The position numbers were made by a program, and so were the translations under genes. This document shows positions 33,713 to 42,269 of a stretch of 64,000 nt of DNA, in pieces; the first letter of the stretch is position 1, and each line of letters starts with the position of its first letter. The DNA is from an uncultured Oscillospiraceae bacterium (GTDB taxonomy: Bacteria; Bacillota; Clostridia; Oscillospirales; Oscillospiraceae). Under the pieces are notes generated by a model. It saw nothing but the letters and a program-made list of their open reading frames with translations, made no database searches and was not told the DNA's origin. The stretch lies in contig CATKZP010000012.1 of NCBI GenBank assembly GCA_949841355.1, positions 23,196-87,195 on the forward strand. Reading direction: 5' to 3'.

Positions 33713-34504
33713 TTATTTGCGCACCTCCAGGTACTCCTGGTAGACCTGGCTCCAAATATGGTTCTTCAGCTCCAGAAAGCGGGGGGACATCTTGGTCTCC
33801 TGGGTGCGGGGGTAGGGGATGTCGATGTCCACCATCTCCTTGATCCGGCCGGGGCGGGCGCTCATGATAATCACCTTCTGGGCCAGGATGATGGCCTCGT
33901 CCACGTCATGGGTGATGAAGAAGCAGGTCTTGCGGTCCTTCTCCCAGGTATCCAGCAGCTCGGTCTGGAGCTGGGTTCGGGTCTGGGCGTCCAGGGCGCC
34001 GAAGGGTTCGTCCATCAGCAGCACCTCGGGGTTGGCGGCGTAAGCCCGGGCGATGGCCACCCGCTGCTTCATGCCGCCGGACAGCTCCTTGGGGTAGTGG
34101 TCGGCAAACTTCACCAGATCCACCTTCTCCAGGTACTTCATGGCCTCCTCGTCGGCCTCTTTGCCCTTGATGCCCCGCATTTCCAGGGCGAACTTCACGT
34201 TTTTCTTCACCGTCAGCCAGGGGAACAGGGCGTACTGCTGGAACACCACGCCGCGGTCGGTGCCGGTTCCGGTGACCTCCTTGCCGTTACACAGCACGGT
34301 GCCGGAGGTGGGCTGGGTGAGCCCGGCGATGATGTTCAGCAGGGTGGACTTGCCGCAGCCGGAGGGGCCAACCACGCAGATGAACTCGTTCTCGTAAATA
34401 TCCAGGTCCACGCCGTTCAAGGCCACCATCTCGCCGTTGCGGGTGTCGAACACCATGCGGACGTTCTTGATCTGGACCTTTAAATCTCTCGCTTCTCCTG
34501 CCAT
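33713..34504 (-). CDS. ABC transporter ATP-binding protein (TauB/SsuB class)
   Basis: 263 residues. Walker A GPSGCGKST, Q-loop VFQQYALFPWLTV, signature LSGGMKQRV, Walker B VLLMDEPFGALD and the switch FFITHDVDEAI are intact. LFPWLTVKKNV and the SARPGRI segment are typical of the nitrate/sulfonate/taurine group. It overlaps the upstream permease gene by 25 bases. It energises import of the substrate bound by the lipoprotein encoded downstream. Confidence 0.93.
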   Translation of the reverse strand: MAGEARDLKVQIKNVRMVFDTRNGEMVALNGVDLDIYENEFICVVGPSGCGKSTLLNIIAGLTQPTSGTVLCNGKEVTGTGTDRGVVFQQYALFPWLTVKKNVKFALEMRGIKGKEADEEAMKYLEKVDLVKFADHYPKELSGGMKQRVAIARAYAANPEVLLMDEPFGALDAQTRTQLQTELLDTWEKDRKTCFFITHDVDEAIILAQKVIIMSARPGRIKEMVDIDIPYPRTQETKMSPRFLELKNHIWSQVYQEYLEVRK

Positions 34505-35259
34505 CCCGTCAGCTTCCTTTCTAAGAATTGAATGATGGTCTCCAGCAGCATCCCGACGATGCCGATGATGATGACGTAGGCCAGCATGGGGGCCGAGTCA
34601 AAGGAGTTGTTCAACGAACGGATGCGCATACCCAGCCCGGCCACGGCGCCCACGGACTCGGCGGCGATCAGGGTGGTCAGGGCCACCGACGCGCCCAGCC
34701 GCACGGCGGTCATAATAAAGGGCAGGGTGGCCGGGGCGATCACCCGGACAAAGATCACCTTGTCGTCCGCCCCCAGCACCCGGGCGGCCTTAATCAGCGT
34801 CTCGTCCACGTTGATGACGCCCTGATAGATGGTCACGCACATAATGAGGAAGCAGGCAATGGTGATTACGATGATCTGAGGGCGGCGGCCCACGCCGGCG
34901 CAAATGACAATCAGCGGCACGTAGGCCAGGGGCGGGATGTTGCGGATGAACTGAATCCAGGGCTGGATGATGTTGCGCACCGGCAGGTACCATGCCATGA
35001 GGATGGCCACCGGCAGGGCAATCACAAAGCCCAGGGCGTAGCCCGAGAACACGGAGATCAGGCTGCTGGACAGATCCTGCCAGAACACGCCCCGCTCCAC
35101 CATTTTCGCCAGGCCCTGAATGGTGACCACAGCGTTGGGAAACGCCCGGGAAGTCACTGGAATGATGGACAGCAGGTACCACAGGCCCATAGCCACCAGG
35201 AACGAGATCAGCAGCCACAGCGCGGGGGGAATCCGGCTTTGGGACTTTTTCGTTTTCAT
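34480..35259 (-). CDS. ABC transporter permease (TauC/SsuC class)
   Basis: 259 residues with six membrane helices. The permease-ATPase contact motif (EAA loop) lies at about residue 160-180 (INVDETLIKAARVLGADDKV), followed by VIAPATLPFIMTAVRLGASVAL. First gene of the three-gene importer. A GTATGAA-N5-TTCATAC inverted repeat lies about 95 bases upstream and may be an operator. Confidence 0.92.
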   Translation of the reverse strand: MKTKKSQSRIPPALWLLISFLVAMGLWYLLSIIPVTSRAFPNAVVTIQGLAKMVERGVFWQDLSSSLISVFSGYALGFVIALPVAILMAWYLPVRNIIQPWIQFIRNIPPLAYVPLIVICAGVGRRPQIIVITIACFLIMCVTIYQGVINVDETLIKAARVLGADDKVIFVRVIAPATLPFIMTAVRLGASVALTTLIAAESVGAVAGLGMRIRSLNNSFDSAPMLAYVIIIGIVGMLLETIIQFLERKLTGWQEKREI

Positions 35260-35352
35260 TGCTCCGACCCACTCCTTTTTCTGTCTTTTCTTGGAACACG
35301 CAAGACAGTATAACTACATGCTGATTATAAGCAGAGGGCGGAAAAAGAAAAA

Positions 35353-35371
35353 GTATGAATTTTTTTCATAC
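35353..35371. promoter_or_regulatory. Inverted repeat, candidate operator of the ABC importer
   Basis: GTATGAA-TTTTT-TTCATAC, seven-base perfect arms, about 95 bases upstream of the permease start. Nature of the binder unknown. Confidence 0.3.
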
Positions 35372-35464
35372 CCTGAAAATATCTGTAAAATGGGCCATTG
35401 CATGTGGTCATTTTGCACGACAGCTTGGCAGCTGCGTTGTATATTTTGCCGGGAAAACAGCAAA

Positions 35465-35494
35465 GCCCGAGTATAGCATGGCTATACTCGGACT
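35465..35494. terminator. Hairpin with CGAGTATAGC arms
   Basis: Ten-base perfect stem (35468-35477 with 35481-35490) flanked by AAAG and CTTT, so it could end transcription in either direction. It lies about 165 bases beyond the tRNA-Ser terminator. Confidence 0.5.
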
Positions 35495-35620
35495 TTGTCT
35501 AATTTGGGGTAAGCGTGCAAAATCGCTTTTTCCGGCCCGCGAAACCGGGGCCCCCGCGAAGCCGGCCTTTGGCTTTGTGGGGAAAGGAGGGGCAGCGGAG
35601 TGAGCGCGCCCTGACTTTTG

Positions 35621-35658
35621 AAAAAAGTCGGGGCAAGCGATATATCGCTTGCCCCGAC
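35621..35658 (-). terminator. Terminator of tRNA-Ser
   Basis: A 32-base perfect palindrome (35627-35658), arms GTCGGGGCAAGCGATA, followed on the minus strand by TTTTTT. It begins one base after the tRNA CCA end. Confidence 0.9.
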
Positions 35659-35659
35659 G

Positions 35660-35750
35660 TGGCGCAGCGGGAGGGATTCGAACCCTCGAGCGGTTTCAGC
35701 CGCTACACGATTTCCAATCGTGCTCGTTATGACCTCTTCGATACCGCTGC
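35660..35750 (-). tRNA. tRNA-Ser (anticodon GGA)
   Basis: A 91-base class II tRNA with encoded CCA. Acceptor GCAGCGG pairs with CCGCTGC. Anticodon arm CACGA-TTGGAAA-TCGTG gives GGA. The long variable arm AGCGG-loop-CCGCT is typical of tRNA-Ser, and the T arm is GAGGG-TTCGAAT-CCCTC. Confidence 0.95.
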
Positions 35751-35807
35751 AAATCGGTGGCGAAGTCACAATGCCTCTCGCCGCTGTCATGCGGCGCAAC
35801 GTAGATT

Positions 35808-35835
35808 ATTATACCAGCTTTTTCTTTGTTGTCAA
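35808..35835 (-). promoter_or_regulatory. Promoter of tRNA-Ser
   Basis: Minus-strand TTGACA (35835-35830), 16-base spacer, TATAAT (35813-35808). It overlaps the very end of the AGCS symporter gene. Confidence 0.75.
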
Positions 35836-37235
35836 GTGCATTCTCCCCAATTCTCACTTTTCTTTTTTCGGCCCTCCAGCCAGCTCCGCAGCAGGTACAG
35901 CGCCTCCGGCGAGAGCAGCAGCAGCGCGGGCAGATTCACCGCCGCCAGCAGACCGCTGAACACGTCCACCACCTGCCACACCGCCGTCACATCCACCACC
36001 GCCCCCAGGATGATGAAGGCGGGAAACACCAGCTGGTACAGCCCCTGGGCCCACCGGGCGGCGGTGAGGGTCTCCACCCCCCGCCGACCGTAGTAGCCCG
36101 AGCCGACCAGCGACGTGAAGGCGAACAGGATCAGGCTCACCGACACGATCCACTCCCCCGCCTCACCGAACAGGGTGGCAAACCCCGCCACCGTCAGCGG
36201 CGCGCCCAGCAGCCCGTCGGGGGCCGCGCCCCCCTCCGCCAGGGGCAGCATTTTCACCGGGTCATACACCCCCGAGGTGAGGATGACCAGCGCCGTCACC
36301 GTACAGATGACCATAGTGGCGAAAAACACCTCAAAAATCCCCCACATCCCCTGCTCCGCCGGCTCGTCCACGTCGGCGCAGGCGTGAGCGATGGCGGACA
36401 TGCCCACCCCCGCCTCGTTGGTGAATACGCCCCGGGCTACGCCGTAGCGCAAAGCGGTCCCCATGGCGTAGCCTCCCGCCGCCGCGCGGGGCGCGAAGGC
36501 ATACTGGACGATCTGCCGCAGGGCCTCGGGCACCGCCTGGGCGTTGGCGGCAATCACCGCCAGCCCGCCCCCCACGAACAGCAGCGCCATGGCGGGTACC
36601 AGCAGCTCGCACAGCTTCCCGATGCGCTTGATGCCTCCCATCAGCACCACCGCGGTGACGGCGGCCAGCACCACCCCCGCCGCCATGGGATTCACCCCTC
36701 CGGCGGCGGACAGCGCCGTGGCGATGGAGTTGGCCTGGGCCAGGTTCCCCCCCGCCAGCGTCTCCCCGACGCACAGCAGCGCGAACGCCTTGGCCAGCCA
36801 CGGCAGGCGCAGCCCCTTTTCCATGTACTGCATCGGCCCCCCCTGCCAGCGCCCGTCCGCGCCCCGCTCCCGGTGGCGCACCGCCAGGATCTTTTCCCCG
36901 CACCCCGTCATCATCCCCAGCAGGGCGGACATCCACATCCAGAACACCGCCCCCGGCCCGCCGTAGACGATGGCGGTGGCCACCCCGGCGATGGACCCGG
37001 TGCCAATGGTGGCCGCCAGGGCGGTGGACAGCGCCTGGAGCTGGGTCACGCCCTTTCCCCGCCCCCGGTCCGCCTTTCCGCGAAACAGAGAGCCTACGGT
37101 GGTCCTCCACCACGTGGGCAGCCCGAAGAGCTGGAAGAACCCGGAGCCGAAGGAATACCACAGCCCCACCACCAGAAACGCCGCCAGCAGCGGTCCGCCC
37201 CACAAAAAATCGCCCAGCGCCTTGCAAAAAGCCAT
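35832..37235 (-). CDS. Sodium:alanine/glycine symporter (AGCS family)
   Basis: 467 residues with about eleven helices. AGCS landmarks: FGLPTWWRTTVGSLF, ALSTALAATIGTGSIAGVAT, GGPGAVFWMWMSALLGMMTG, GGPMQYMEKGL and VFTNEAGVGMSAIAHA. It imports alanine, glycine or similar amino acids with Na+. The start codon lies within a perfect 12-base inverted repeat, which may hide it from ribosomes. It follows the folate S-component gene by 60 bases on the same strand, so the two may share the riboswitch-controlled transcript, although the functions are unrelated. Confidence 0.93.
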   Translation of the reverse strand: MAFCKALGDFLWGGPLLAAFLVVGLWYSFGSGFFQLFGLPTWWRTTVGSLFRGKADRGRGKGVTQLQALSTALAATIGTGSIAGVATAIVYGGPGAVFWMWMSALLGMMTGCGEKILAVRHRERGADGRWQGGPMQYMEKGLRLPWLAKAFALLCVGETLAGGNLAQANSIATALSAAGGVNPMAAGVVLAAVTAVVLMGGIKRIGKLCELLVPAMALLFVGGGLAVIAANAQAVPEALRQIVQYAFAPRAAAGGYAMGTALRYGVARGVFTNEAGVGMSAIAHACADVDEPAEQGMWGIFEVFFATMVICTVTALVILTSGVYDPVKMLPLAEGGAAPDGLLGAPLTVAGFATLFGEAGEWIVSVSLILFAFTSLVGSGYYGRRGVETLTAARWAQGLYQLVFPAFIILGAVVDVTAVWQVVDVFSGLLAAVNLPALLLLSPEALYLLRSWLEGRKKKSENWGECT

Positions 37236-37272
37236 GTCCGCACCCCCTCAAGGGAAGGTATGCGGACATGGC
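37231..37272 (-). promoter_or_regulatory. Inverted repeat containing the AGCS start codon
   Basis: Perfect 12-base arms GCCATGTCCGCA (37231-37242) and TGCGGACATGGC (37261-37272) with an 18-base loop. In the minus-strand RNA the second arm contains the AGCS start codon and the loop holds the GAGGGGG ribosome site. A translation-control hairpin is plausible. Confidence 0.45.
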
Positions 37273-37294
37273 TTCGGTTATGCGGCTTGGGCGC

Positions 37295-37954
37295 TCAGTT
37301 CTCCCACGGGTCCTCCCCATCGTCCTGCCTCTGTTTCCGGTCCAGCCAGCCCGGCCGCTTCCACAGCTTCAGCCGCCTCGCCTGGTCGGGCAGGAACCCC
37401 ATCCGGTGGAGCACGGGCAGCAGCGCGGCGAACAGCGCCGCCAGCATCACTGTCTGGATGGGCAGCATGACGGCGTTTTTCACCGCGCTCACCCCCACGA
37501 TGGCCCAGTAGCCCTTGCTGGAATACCACAGATAGGTGCCCAGGGACTGCAAAAACACGTTTTGGACGTTGGTGGCCAGCTTGGCCAGGAAGATCCGGGT
37601 CACCGTCACCTCCGAGCGGTAGAGAAACAGCGCGTAGGTGAACACCCCCAGCATGGTGGTGAAGATGTAGAAGGGGTTATACCCCCCGTCCGGGTTCATG
37701 AAATAGCTCACCGTGTCCTCCACGAAGCCGAAGAGCAGCGCGTTCACCGGCCCGCCCACCAGAGCGCACAGCGCCCTGGCCAGAAAGCCCCAGGTCACCC
37801 GGATATTGTCAGCGATGGGGATGGACTTGAGGTAGCTCAGGGCCACGCAGGCGGCCACCATCAGCGCGGAGAACACCAGCGTGCGCAGCTTTTTCGAGTC
37901 CTGGACGGCGCACCGCCAGTAGGCGCGGGAGAAGGGCGTTTTGAAGATTTCCAT
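37295..37954 (-). CDS. folT: Folate ECF transporter S component
   Basis: 219 residues with about six helices. The FolT-type pattern is visible: ALMVAACVALSYLKSIPIAD, RVTWGFLARALCALVGGPVN, and PDGGYNPFYIFTTMLGVFTYAL. S components bind vitamin with high affinity and use a shared EcfT-EcfAA' energising module encoded elsewhere. A THF riboswitch directly upstream supports folate as ligand. The unusual charged C-terminal tail RRLKLWKRPGWLDRKQRQDD extends past the last helix. Confidence 0.92.
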   Translation of the reverse strand: MEIFKTPFSRAYWRCAVQDSKKLRTLVFSALMVAACVALSYLKSIPIADNIRVTWGFLARALCALVGGPVNALLFGFVEDTVSYFMNPDGGYNPFYIFTTMLGVFTYALFLYRSEVTVTRIFLAKLATNVQNVFLQSLGTYLWYSSKGYWAIVGVSAVKNAVMLPIQTVMLAALFAALLPVLHRMGFLPDQARRLKLWKRPGWLDRKQRQDDGEDPWEN

Positions 37955-37963
37955 GAAAAAAGA

Positions 37964-38014
37964 CCTCCTTTTTTATTCGGCAGCACCCAAAACGGGTATG
38001 CCGCACAAAGGAGG
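37964..38014 (-). promoter_or_regulatory. SD and anti-SD pair of the riboswitch platform
   Basis: The folT ribosome site AAAGGAGG (37971-37964) is complementary over eight bases to CCTCCTTT (38014-38007) just below the THF aptamer. A GCGGCA...TGCCG hairpin with ACCC/GGGT sits between them. Ligand binding would favour hiding the ribosome site, giving translational repression. Confidence 0.6.
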
Positions 38015-38039
38015 CCCAACGGGCGCAGTTCCACCATGC

Positions 38040-38139
38040 GGCAGCGGGATGCGGAGGGCGCACTGCGGGCTTTCGCCCTTCGTCCGGCGGACAACTCCCC
38101 GTCCCGCCGGCACTTTCACACGCGCGCTCCTACTCTGCC
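38040..38139 (-). ncRNA. Tetrahydrofolate (THF) riboswitch aptamer
   Basis: The minus strand reads GGCAGAGTAG...GTGCCGGCGGGACGG...GACGAAGGGCGAAAGCCC...CGCATCCCGCTGCC. This matches the THF-I order: closing stem, AGAGUAG, GUG and paired arm with internal loop, ACGAAG-GAAA hairpin, and the GCAUCC-GCU return strand. The downstream gene is a folate S component. A promoter with TTGCAT/TACACT lies immediately upstream. Confidence 0.88.
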
Positions 38140-38149
38140 TATGGCCCCT

Positions 38150-38178
38150 AGTGTAACCCATTCCAGCCCGGAATGCAA
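38150..38178 (-). promoter_or_regulatory. Promoter of the THF riboswitch-folT transcript
   Basis: Minus-strand TTGCAT (38178-38173), 17-base spacer, TACACT (38155-38150). The transcript would begin within about ten bases of the aptamer. Confidence 0.55.
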
Positions 38179-38233
38179 GTGGCGATATTGCCAAAATCTG
38201 CCCCGCCGCTCCGGCCCGCTCCCTTCTCAGGTG

Positions 38234-38261
38234 TTGAACTTTCCGGAAAATATGGTATACT
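38234..38261 (+). promoter_or_regulatory. Promoter of the CmpB-like membrane protein gene
   Basis: TTGAAC (38234-38239), 16-base spacer, TATACT (38256-38261), about 40 bases before the start codon. Confidence 0.5.
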
Positions 38262-38303
38262 TCTCTTTAACGCATCCGAGTAAAGAGAGAAAGGCTGTGA
38301 CCA

Positions 38304-39605
38304 TTGTTGTACGGTTTTTATGACCTGAGTCTGTATCTTTTGATCTACTCCTTCCTGGGCTGGGCAGCGGAAGCGGGGTACTACGCCGTCACCCGGCGGA
38401 GGTTCTGCAACCGGGGCGTGGTCGCCCTGCCGCTGGTGCTGTCTTACGGCTTCACCTTCGTCCTGCTCATCCTGCTCCTGCCCACCCTGGCGGGGCGGCC
38501 CGTCATCTCTTTCCTGGCCACCATGGTGGTGTCCGCCGTGGTGGAGCGCATTGGCGACCACTTCTTTCAGCGGGTCGGCCCCAAGATCCGCTGGAATCAG
38601 GAGCGCAGCCGCCTGCTGTCCGGCACGGGGAAGGGCCTTTTGTCCTCCGCTCTGGTGGCCGGGGTGTACTACCTCACCTACATAATTATCCACCCGGTTC
38701 TCATGGCCGGGCTGATGCTGGTGCCCGAGCTGCTCCGGCAGGGGGCGGTCGTCGTCTGCTTTGTGCTCATCGGCCTGGACTTCGCCGCCGTGTTCTACGC
38801 CGTGCGCACCGGGGACGCCACCCCCTACGAGGAGCGCCAGGCCGGCAGCGGCCAGAGCAAGCTGGCCTCCCGCATCTACAACGGCGTGTGGAAGCGCCTG
38901 CAAAAGGCCTATCCAGGGATACAGTCGGAGGACGGGCAGGGTCAGACGGCCTATACCTTCGCCAAGGGCCTGTGCTGGGACAAACTGGTATGGGTATTCC
39001 TCATCTCCGCTCTGCTGGGGGACATCATCGAGACCTTCTGGTGCGGCCTGGTGGATGGGGAGTGGATGAACCACTCCAGCGTGCTCTACGGCCCCTTCAG
39101 CTTCGTATGGGGGCTGGGGGCGGTGGTGCTCACCGTGGCCCTCCAGGGCCTGGCGGAGAAAAACGACCGCCACGTATTCGCCGCCGGCTTTGTGGTGGGG
39201 GGCGCCTACGAGTACCTGTGCAGCGTATTCACCCAGCTGGTGTTCGGCACCGTGTTCTGGGACTACAGCGACATGCCGCTGAACATCGGCGGGCGGACCA
39301 ACGTGCTGTTCTGCTTTTTCTGGGGCGTGCTGTCGGTGGTGTGGATCAAGATGATCTATCCCCCCATGTCCAAGGGCATCGAGTCCCTGCCCCCTCTGGC
39401 GGGCAAGATCGCCACCTGGGTGGTGGTATTCGTCATGGCCTGCAACGCCCTGCTCACCAGCGCCGCCATGCTGCGCTACAGCATCCGGGCCGTCCAGCCC
39501 CAGCCCGCCAACGCCTTTGAGGAGTTCATCGACCGGCGCTACCCCGACCGGCGCATGGAGGAGCGCTGGCCCAACATGATCGTCACAGACCCCTCCCAGC
39601 CCTGA
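38304..39605 (+). CDS. Putative ABC transporter permease (CmpB/PF06541-like), duplicated
   Basis: 433 residues with about ten to eleven helices. Two tandem copies of a CmpB-like domain: LSLYLLIYSFLGWAAEAGYY (about 8-30) and KLVWVFLISALLGDIIETFW (about 230-255), each followed by an N-R/N-HSS type loop and GFTFVLLI or FSFVWGLGAVVL. The second half has YGPFSFVWGLGAV and VFGTVFWDYSDMPLNIGGR, hallmark segments of the family. A TTG start with a weak GAGAAAGG site is used; an internal start is possible. The family's role is not established despite the name. It stands alone. Confidence 0.8.
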   Translation: MLYGFYDLSLYLLIYSFLGWAAEAGYYAVTRRRFCNRGVVALPLVLSYGFTFVLLILLLPTLAGRPVISFLATMVVSAVVERIGDHFFQRVGPKIRWNQERSRLLSGTGKGLLSSALVAGVYYLTYIIIHPVLMAGLMLVPELLRQGAVVVCFVLIGLDFAAVFYAVRTGDATPYEERQAGSGQSKLASRIYNGVWKRLQKAYPGIQSEDGQGQTAYTFAKGLCWDKLVWVFLISALLGDIIETFWCGLVDGEWMNHSSVLYGPFSFVWGLGAVVLTVALQGLAEKNDRHVFAAGFVVGGAYEYLCSVFTQLVFGTVFWDYSDMPLNIGGRTNVLFCFFWGVLSVVWIKMIYPPMSKGIESLPPLAGKIATWVVVFVMACNALLTSAAMLRYSIRAVQPQPANAFEEFIDRRYPDRRMEERWPNMIVTDPSQP

Positions 39606-39620
39606 CCGGCAGGAAAAAAG

Positions 39621-39660
39621 CAGGTCCGTCTCCCCCGGGAGACGGACCTGTCCGCTTTTG
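39621..39660. terminator. Bidirectional terminator
   Basis: Fourteen-base stem CAGGTCCGTCTCCC with its complement at 39637-39650, flanked by AAAAAAG on the left and CCGCTTTT on the right, between convergent genes. Confidence 0.85.
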
Positions 39661-39676
39661 TCCGGCGGGAGGGGCG

Positions 39677-41034
39677 TCACCCCTCCCCCGCTTCCCGCAG
39701 CCGCTTGGCCGCCACCACGAAGTAGCTGCTCACCAGCACCACGTCCGCCCCCAGCCACGCCGCCGGTTCGGCAAAAAAGATCCCGACCTCCCCCACCGCC
39801 AGGGGCAGGTACAGGGCGGTGGCGGTGCGCATGACGAATTCCACCACGCCGGACACCATGGGCAAAGCGGTGTTCCCCATCCCCTGGATGGCGGAGCGCA
39901 TCACGTGGAGCACGTACAGCACGGGCAGCCCCACGCTCATGATGGCCAGGTAGAAGTAGGCCGTGGCCATGGCCTGCTCCACCTCCTGGGGCGTGCCGGA
40001 GATGAAGCAGCCCAAAATCACCCGTCCGAACGCCAGCATCACCGCCGCGATCACCAGGGACGTCGCCGCCGCGATGGCCAGCGCCGCCCGGGTGCCCTGC
40101 CGGATGCGCCTGTGCTGCCCCGCGCCCAGATTCTGCCCCACATAGGTAATCATGGCGTAGCCATAGGAGGTGGCGGCGATTTCCAGCACGCCGTACAGCT
40201 TGTTGGTGGCGGTGAAGCCCGCGATGAAGATGACACCGGAGCCGTTGACCACAAACTGCACGATCATGCCGCCGATGGCGATGATGCAGTTCTGAAAGGC
40301 CATGGGGAAGCCCAGCCCCAGCAGCGTGGGGGCGGTCTCCCGCCTCAGGCGCAGGCTGGCCCTGGACAGCCGCAGGATTTCCAGCTTTCTGATATGGTAC
40401 AGGCAGAACAGGCCGGACAGCACCTGGGCGATGAGGGTGGCCGCCGCCGCCCCCGCGATGCCCCATTGGAACACCATCACGAACAGCAGGTCCAGCCCGA
40501 TGTTAGCCGCCGAGGCCACCGCCATGGCCTGTAGGGGCGTTTTCCCGTCCCCCAGGGAGCGCAGCACGCAGGCCAGCAGGTTATAGGCCATCATCACCGG
40601 GACGCCCAGGTACATGATGCGCAGGTACAGCAGCGCGTCCCCCAGAATGTCCCCGGGGGTCTGCAAAAGCTCCAGCACCGGCCGCGCCGCCAGCTGTCCC
40701 GCCCCGTCAGCAGCAGGGAGAACAGCGCGCACAGCACCCCCGCGCCGCCGATCACGTCCCGCAGGCGGGGGTAGTTCCCCGCGCCGAACTCCCGAGCCAT
40801 GAGGATGGCGCAGCCCTGGGTGAAGCCCTGGACGATGCCCAGCATCATCCAGTTCATCCAGTCCGCAGCCCCCAGCGCGGCCAGCGCGCCCACGCCCAGA
40901 TACTTGCCCACCACCATGGTGTCCACCACGGTATAGAGCTGCTGGAACACATTGCCCACCATCAGGGGCAGCGCGAAGGTAAAAATCAGCTTTCCCGGTC
41001 TGCCCTGGGTCATATTTTGGATGCGGGCCGCCAT
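39677..41034 (-). pseudogene. MATE family efflux transporter with a frameshift
   Basis: Together the two frames cover a full MATE transporter of about 450 residues. The N-terminal piece (41034 down to about 40700) begins MAARIQNMTQGRPGKLIFTF and includes MVGNVFQQLYTVVDTMVVGK. The C-terminal piece, in another frame, runs from AGQLAARPVLELLQTPGDIL to the end at 39677. The frame changes near 40700-40710 at SLLLT/AGQLAAR, where ACGGGGCGGGAC reads as if one base is missing. The break lies in a G run, so a sequencing error or a slippage site are alternatives to true decay. MATE proteins export drugs or metabolites using Na+ or H+. Confidence 0.8.
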
Positions 41035-41244
41035 GATTTTCTCATCCTCTCCTCACTGGCGGGGCCTCCGCCCCGCCGCATACGCGCATCATACCATAAA
41101 GCCCGCCCCCGCGCAAGGACGCTTCCCGCCAAAAATCCCCGCTCCAGCGGCCGTATCTCTTCACAAATCGCGCAGGACGTGGTAAACTATACCCTGTCAA
41201 AACGGCGTGGCCGTTTCATCATCCTGGGAAAGGCGGGCAACGCC

Positions 41245-42189
41245 ATGCTGGTCAACAGTTTTCTGCTCTCACTCAACGCCATCGCGTCCATCTTCCTGAT
41301 GATGGGCGTGGGCTATGGCGCCAAGCGGCTGCTGGGGCTGGAAAAGGAGCACGTCCGGCACTTCAACGCCCTGGTCTTTCACACCCTGCTGCCGCTGATG
41401 CTCTTTTATAACATCTACTCCTCCGACGTCAAAACGGGGGTCAGCCTGCGCTGTCTGGGGCTGGCGCTGCCGGTGCTGCTGGTTTTGTTCCTGCTCACGT
41501 GGGTTTTCGTCAAGCGGATCGAGCCCGCCAACGACCAGCGGGGGGTGATGATCCAGGCGTCCTTCCGCAGCAATTTCCTGCTGCTGGGCCTTCCCCTCAT
41601 CCGGGAGCTGTGTCCCGGCGCCGATCTGGCCACCGTCTCCGTGATGCTGGCCGTGGTGGTCCCGTGCTACAACGTCCTGGCCGTCGTCACCCTGGAGACC
41701 TTCCGCCGCAAGCAGTTGGACCTGCGCAAAATCCTGCTGGGCATCGCCAAAAACCCGCTGATCCTGGCCTCGGCGGCAGGCATTGTGCTGAATCTGTCCG
41801 GTCTGCGCCTGCCCCAGTTCGTGTCCAGCCCCATCTCTCAGCTGGGGTCGGCGGCCTCGCCGGTGGCCCTGCTCCTTCTGGGGGCGGAGTTCGAGTTCCG
41901 GGACGTGGGGCTTCACCGGCGCAATCTGGCCGTGTGCACGGCGCTGCGGCTGCTGGTCTACCCCGGCGCGGCCCTGTCCCTGGCGGCGCTGTACGGGCTG
42001 CGCGGGCCGGAATTCGCCGCGCTCATCTCCATGTTCGCCACCCCCGCCGCCGTCAGCTCCTTCAGCATGGCCGCCCAGATGGGCGGGAATGCGGAGCTGG
42101 CCGCCAGCGCGGTGACGGTGACCACCCTGCTGTCCGCCGGAACCATGTTCTTCTGGATCTTCCTGTTCAAGTCTTTGGGGATGTTCTGA
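41245..42189 (+). CDS. AEC (auxin efflux carrier) family transporter
   Basis: 314 residues with about ten helices. The AEC pattern is visible: NAIASIFLMMGVGYGAKRLL, FNALVFHTLLPLMLFYNIYS, ASFRSNFLLLGLPLI, KNPLILASAAGIVLNLSGL, ASPVALLLLGAEFEF and ATPAAVSSFSMAAQMGGNAE. It would export or exchange malate or other organic acids. ATG with AAAGGCGGG upstream; an upstream frame starting before 41100 is not coding. Alone, divergent from the MATE gene. Confidence 0.9.
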   Translation: MLVNSFLLSLNAIASIFLMMGVGYGAKRLLGLEKEHVRHFNALVFHTLLPLMLFYNIYSSDVKTGVSLRCLGLALPVLLVLFLLTWVFVKRIEPANDQRGVMIQASFRSNFLLLGLPLIRELCPGADLATVSVMLAVVVPCYNVLAVVTLETFRRKQLDLRKILLGIAKNPLILASAAGIVLNLSGLRLPQFVSSPISQLGSAASPVALLLLGAEFEFRDVGLHRRNLAVCTALRLLVYPGAALSLAALYGLRGPEFAALISMFATPAAVSSFSMAAQMGGNAELAASAVTVTTLLSAGTMFFWIFLFKSLGMF

Positions 42190-42202
42190 GCGCCTATACG
42201 CC

Positions 42203-42234
42203 GCAAAAGTGGGGGATCTCTCCCCCACTTTTGC
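42203..42234. terminator. Terminator after the AEC gene
   Basis: Fourteen-base perfect stem GCAAAAGTGGGGGA with its complement at 42221-42234, which ends in TTTTGC. Serves both converging genes. Confidence 0.75.
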
Positions 42235-42269
42235 ATATTCGCTTTGCCGGGACAGCACACAGGCGCGCG

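Larger units (their letters stand above)
35260..35659. other. Intergenic region upstream of the ABC importer
   Basis: About 400 bases with no gene I can support. It contains an inverted repeat GTATGAA-N5-TTCATAC (35353-35371), a TATAAT-like element on the minus strand near 35330 with no good -35, a hairpin with CGAGTATAGC arms (35465-35494) and, at the right end, the tRNA-Ser terminator. Confidence 0.6.

Noticed and set aside
38148..40466. 772-codon minus-strand frame spanning the CmpB-like and MATE genes
   Set aside because: It crosses two real genes and a terminator and shows no domain pattern.
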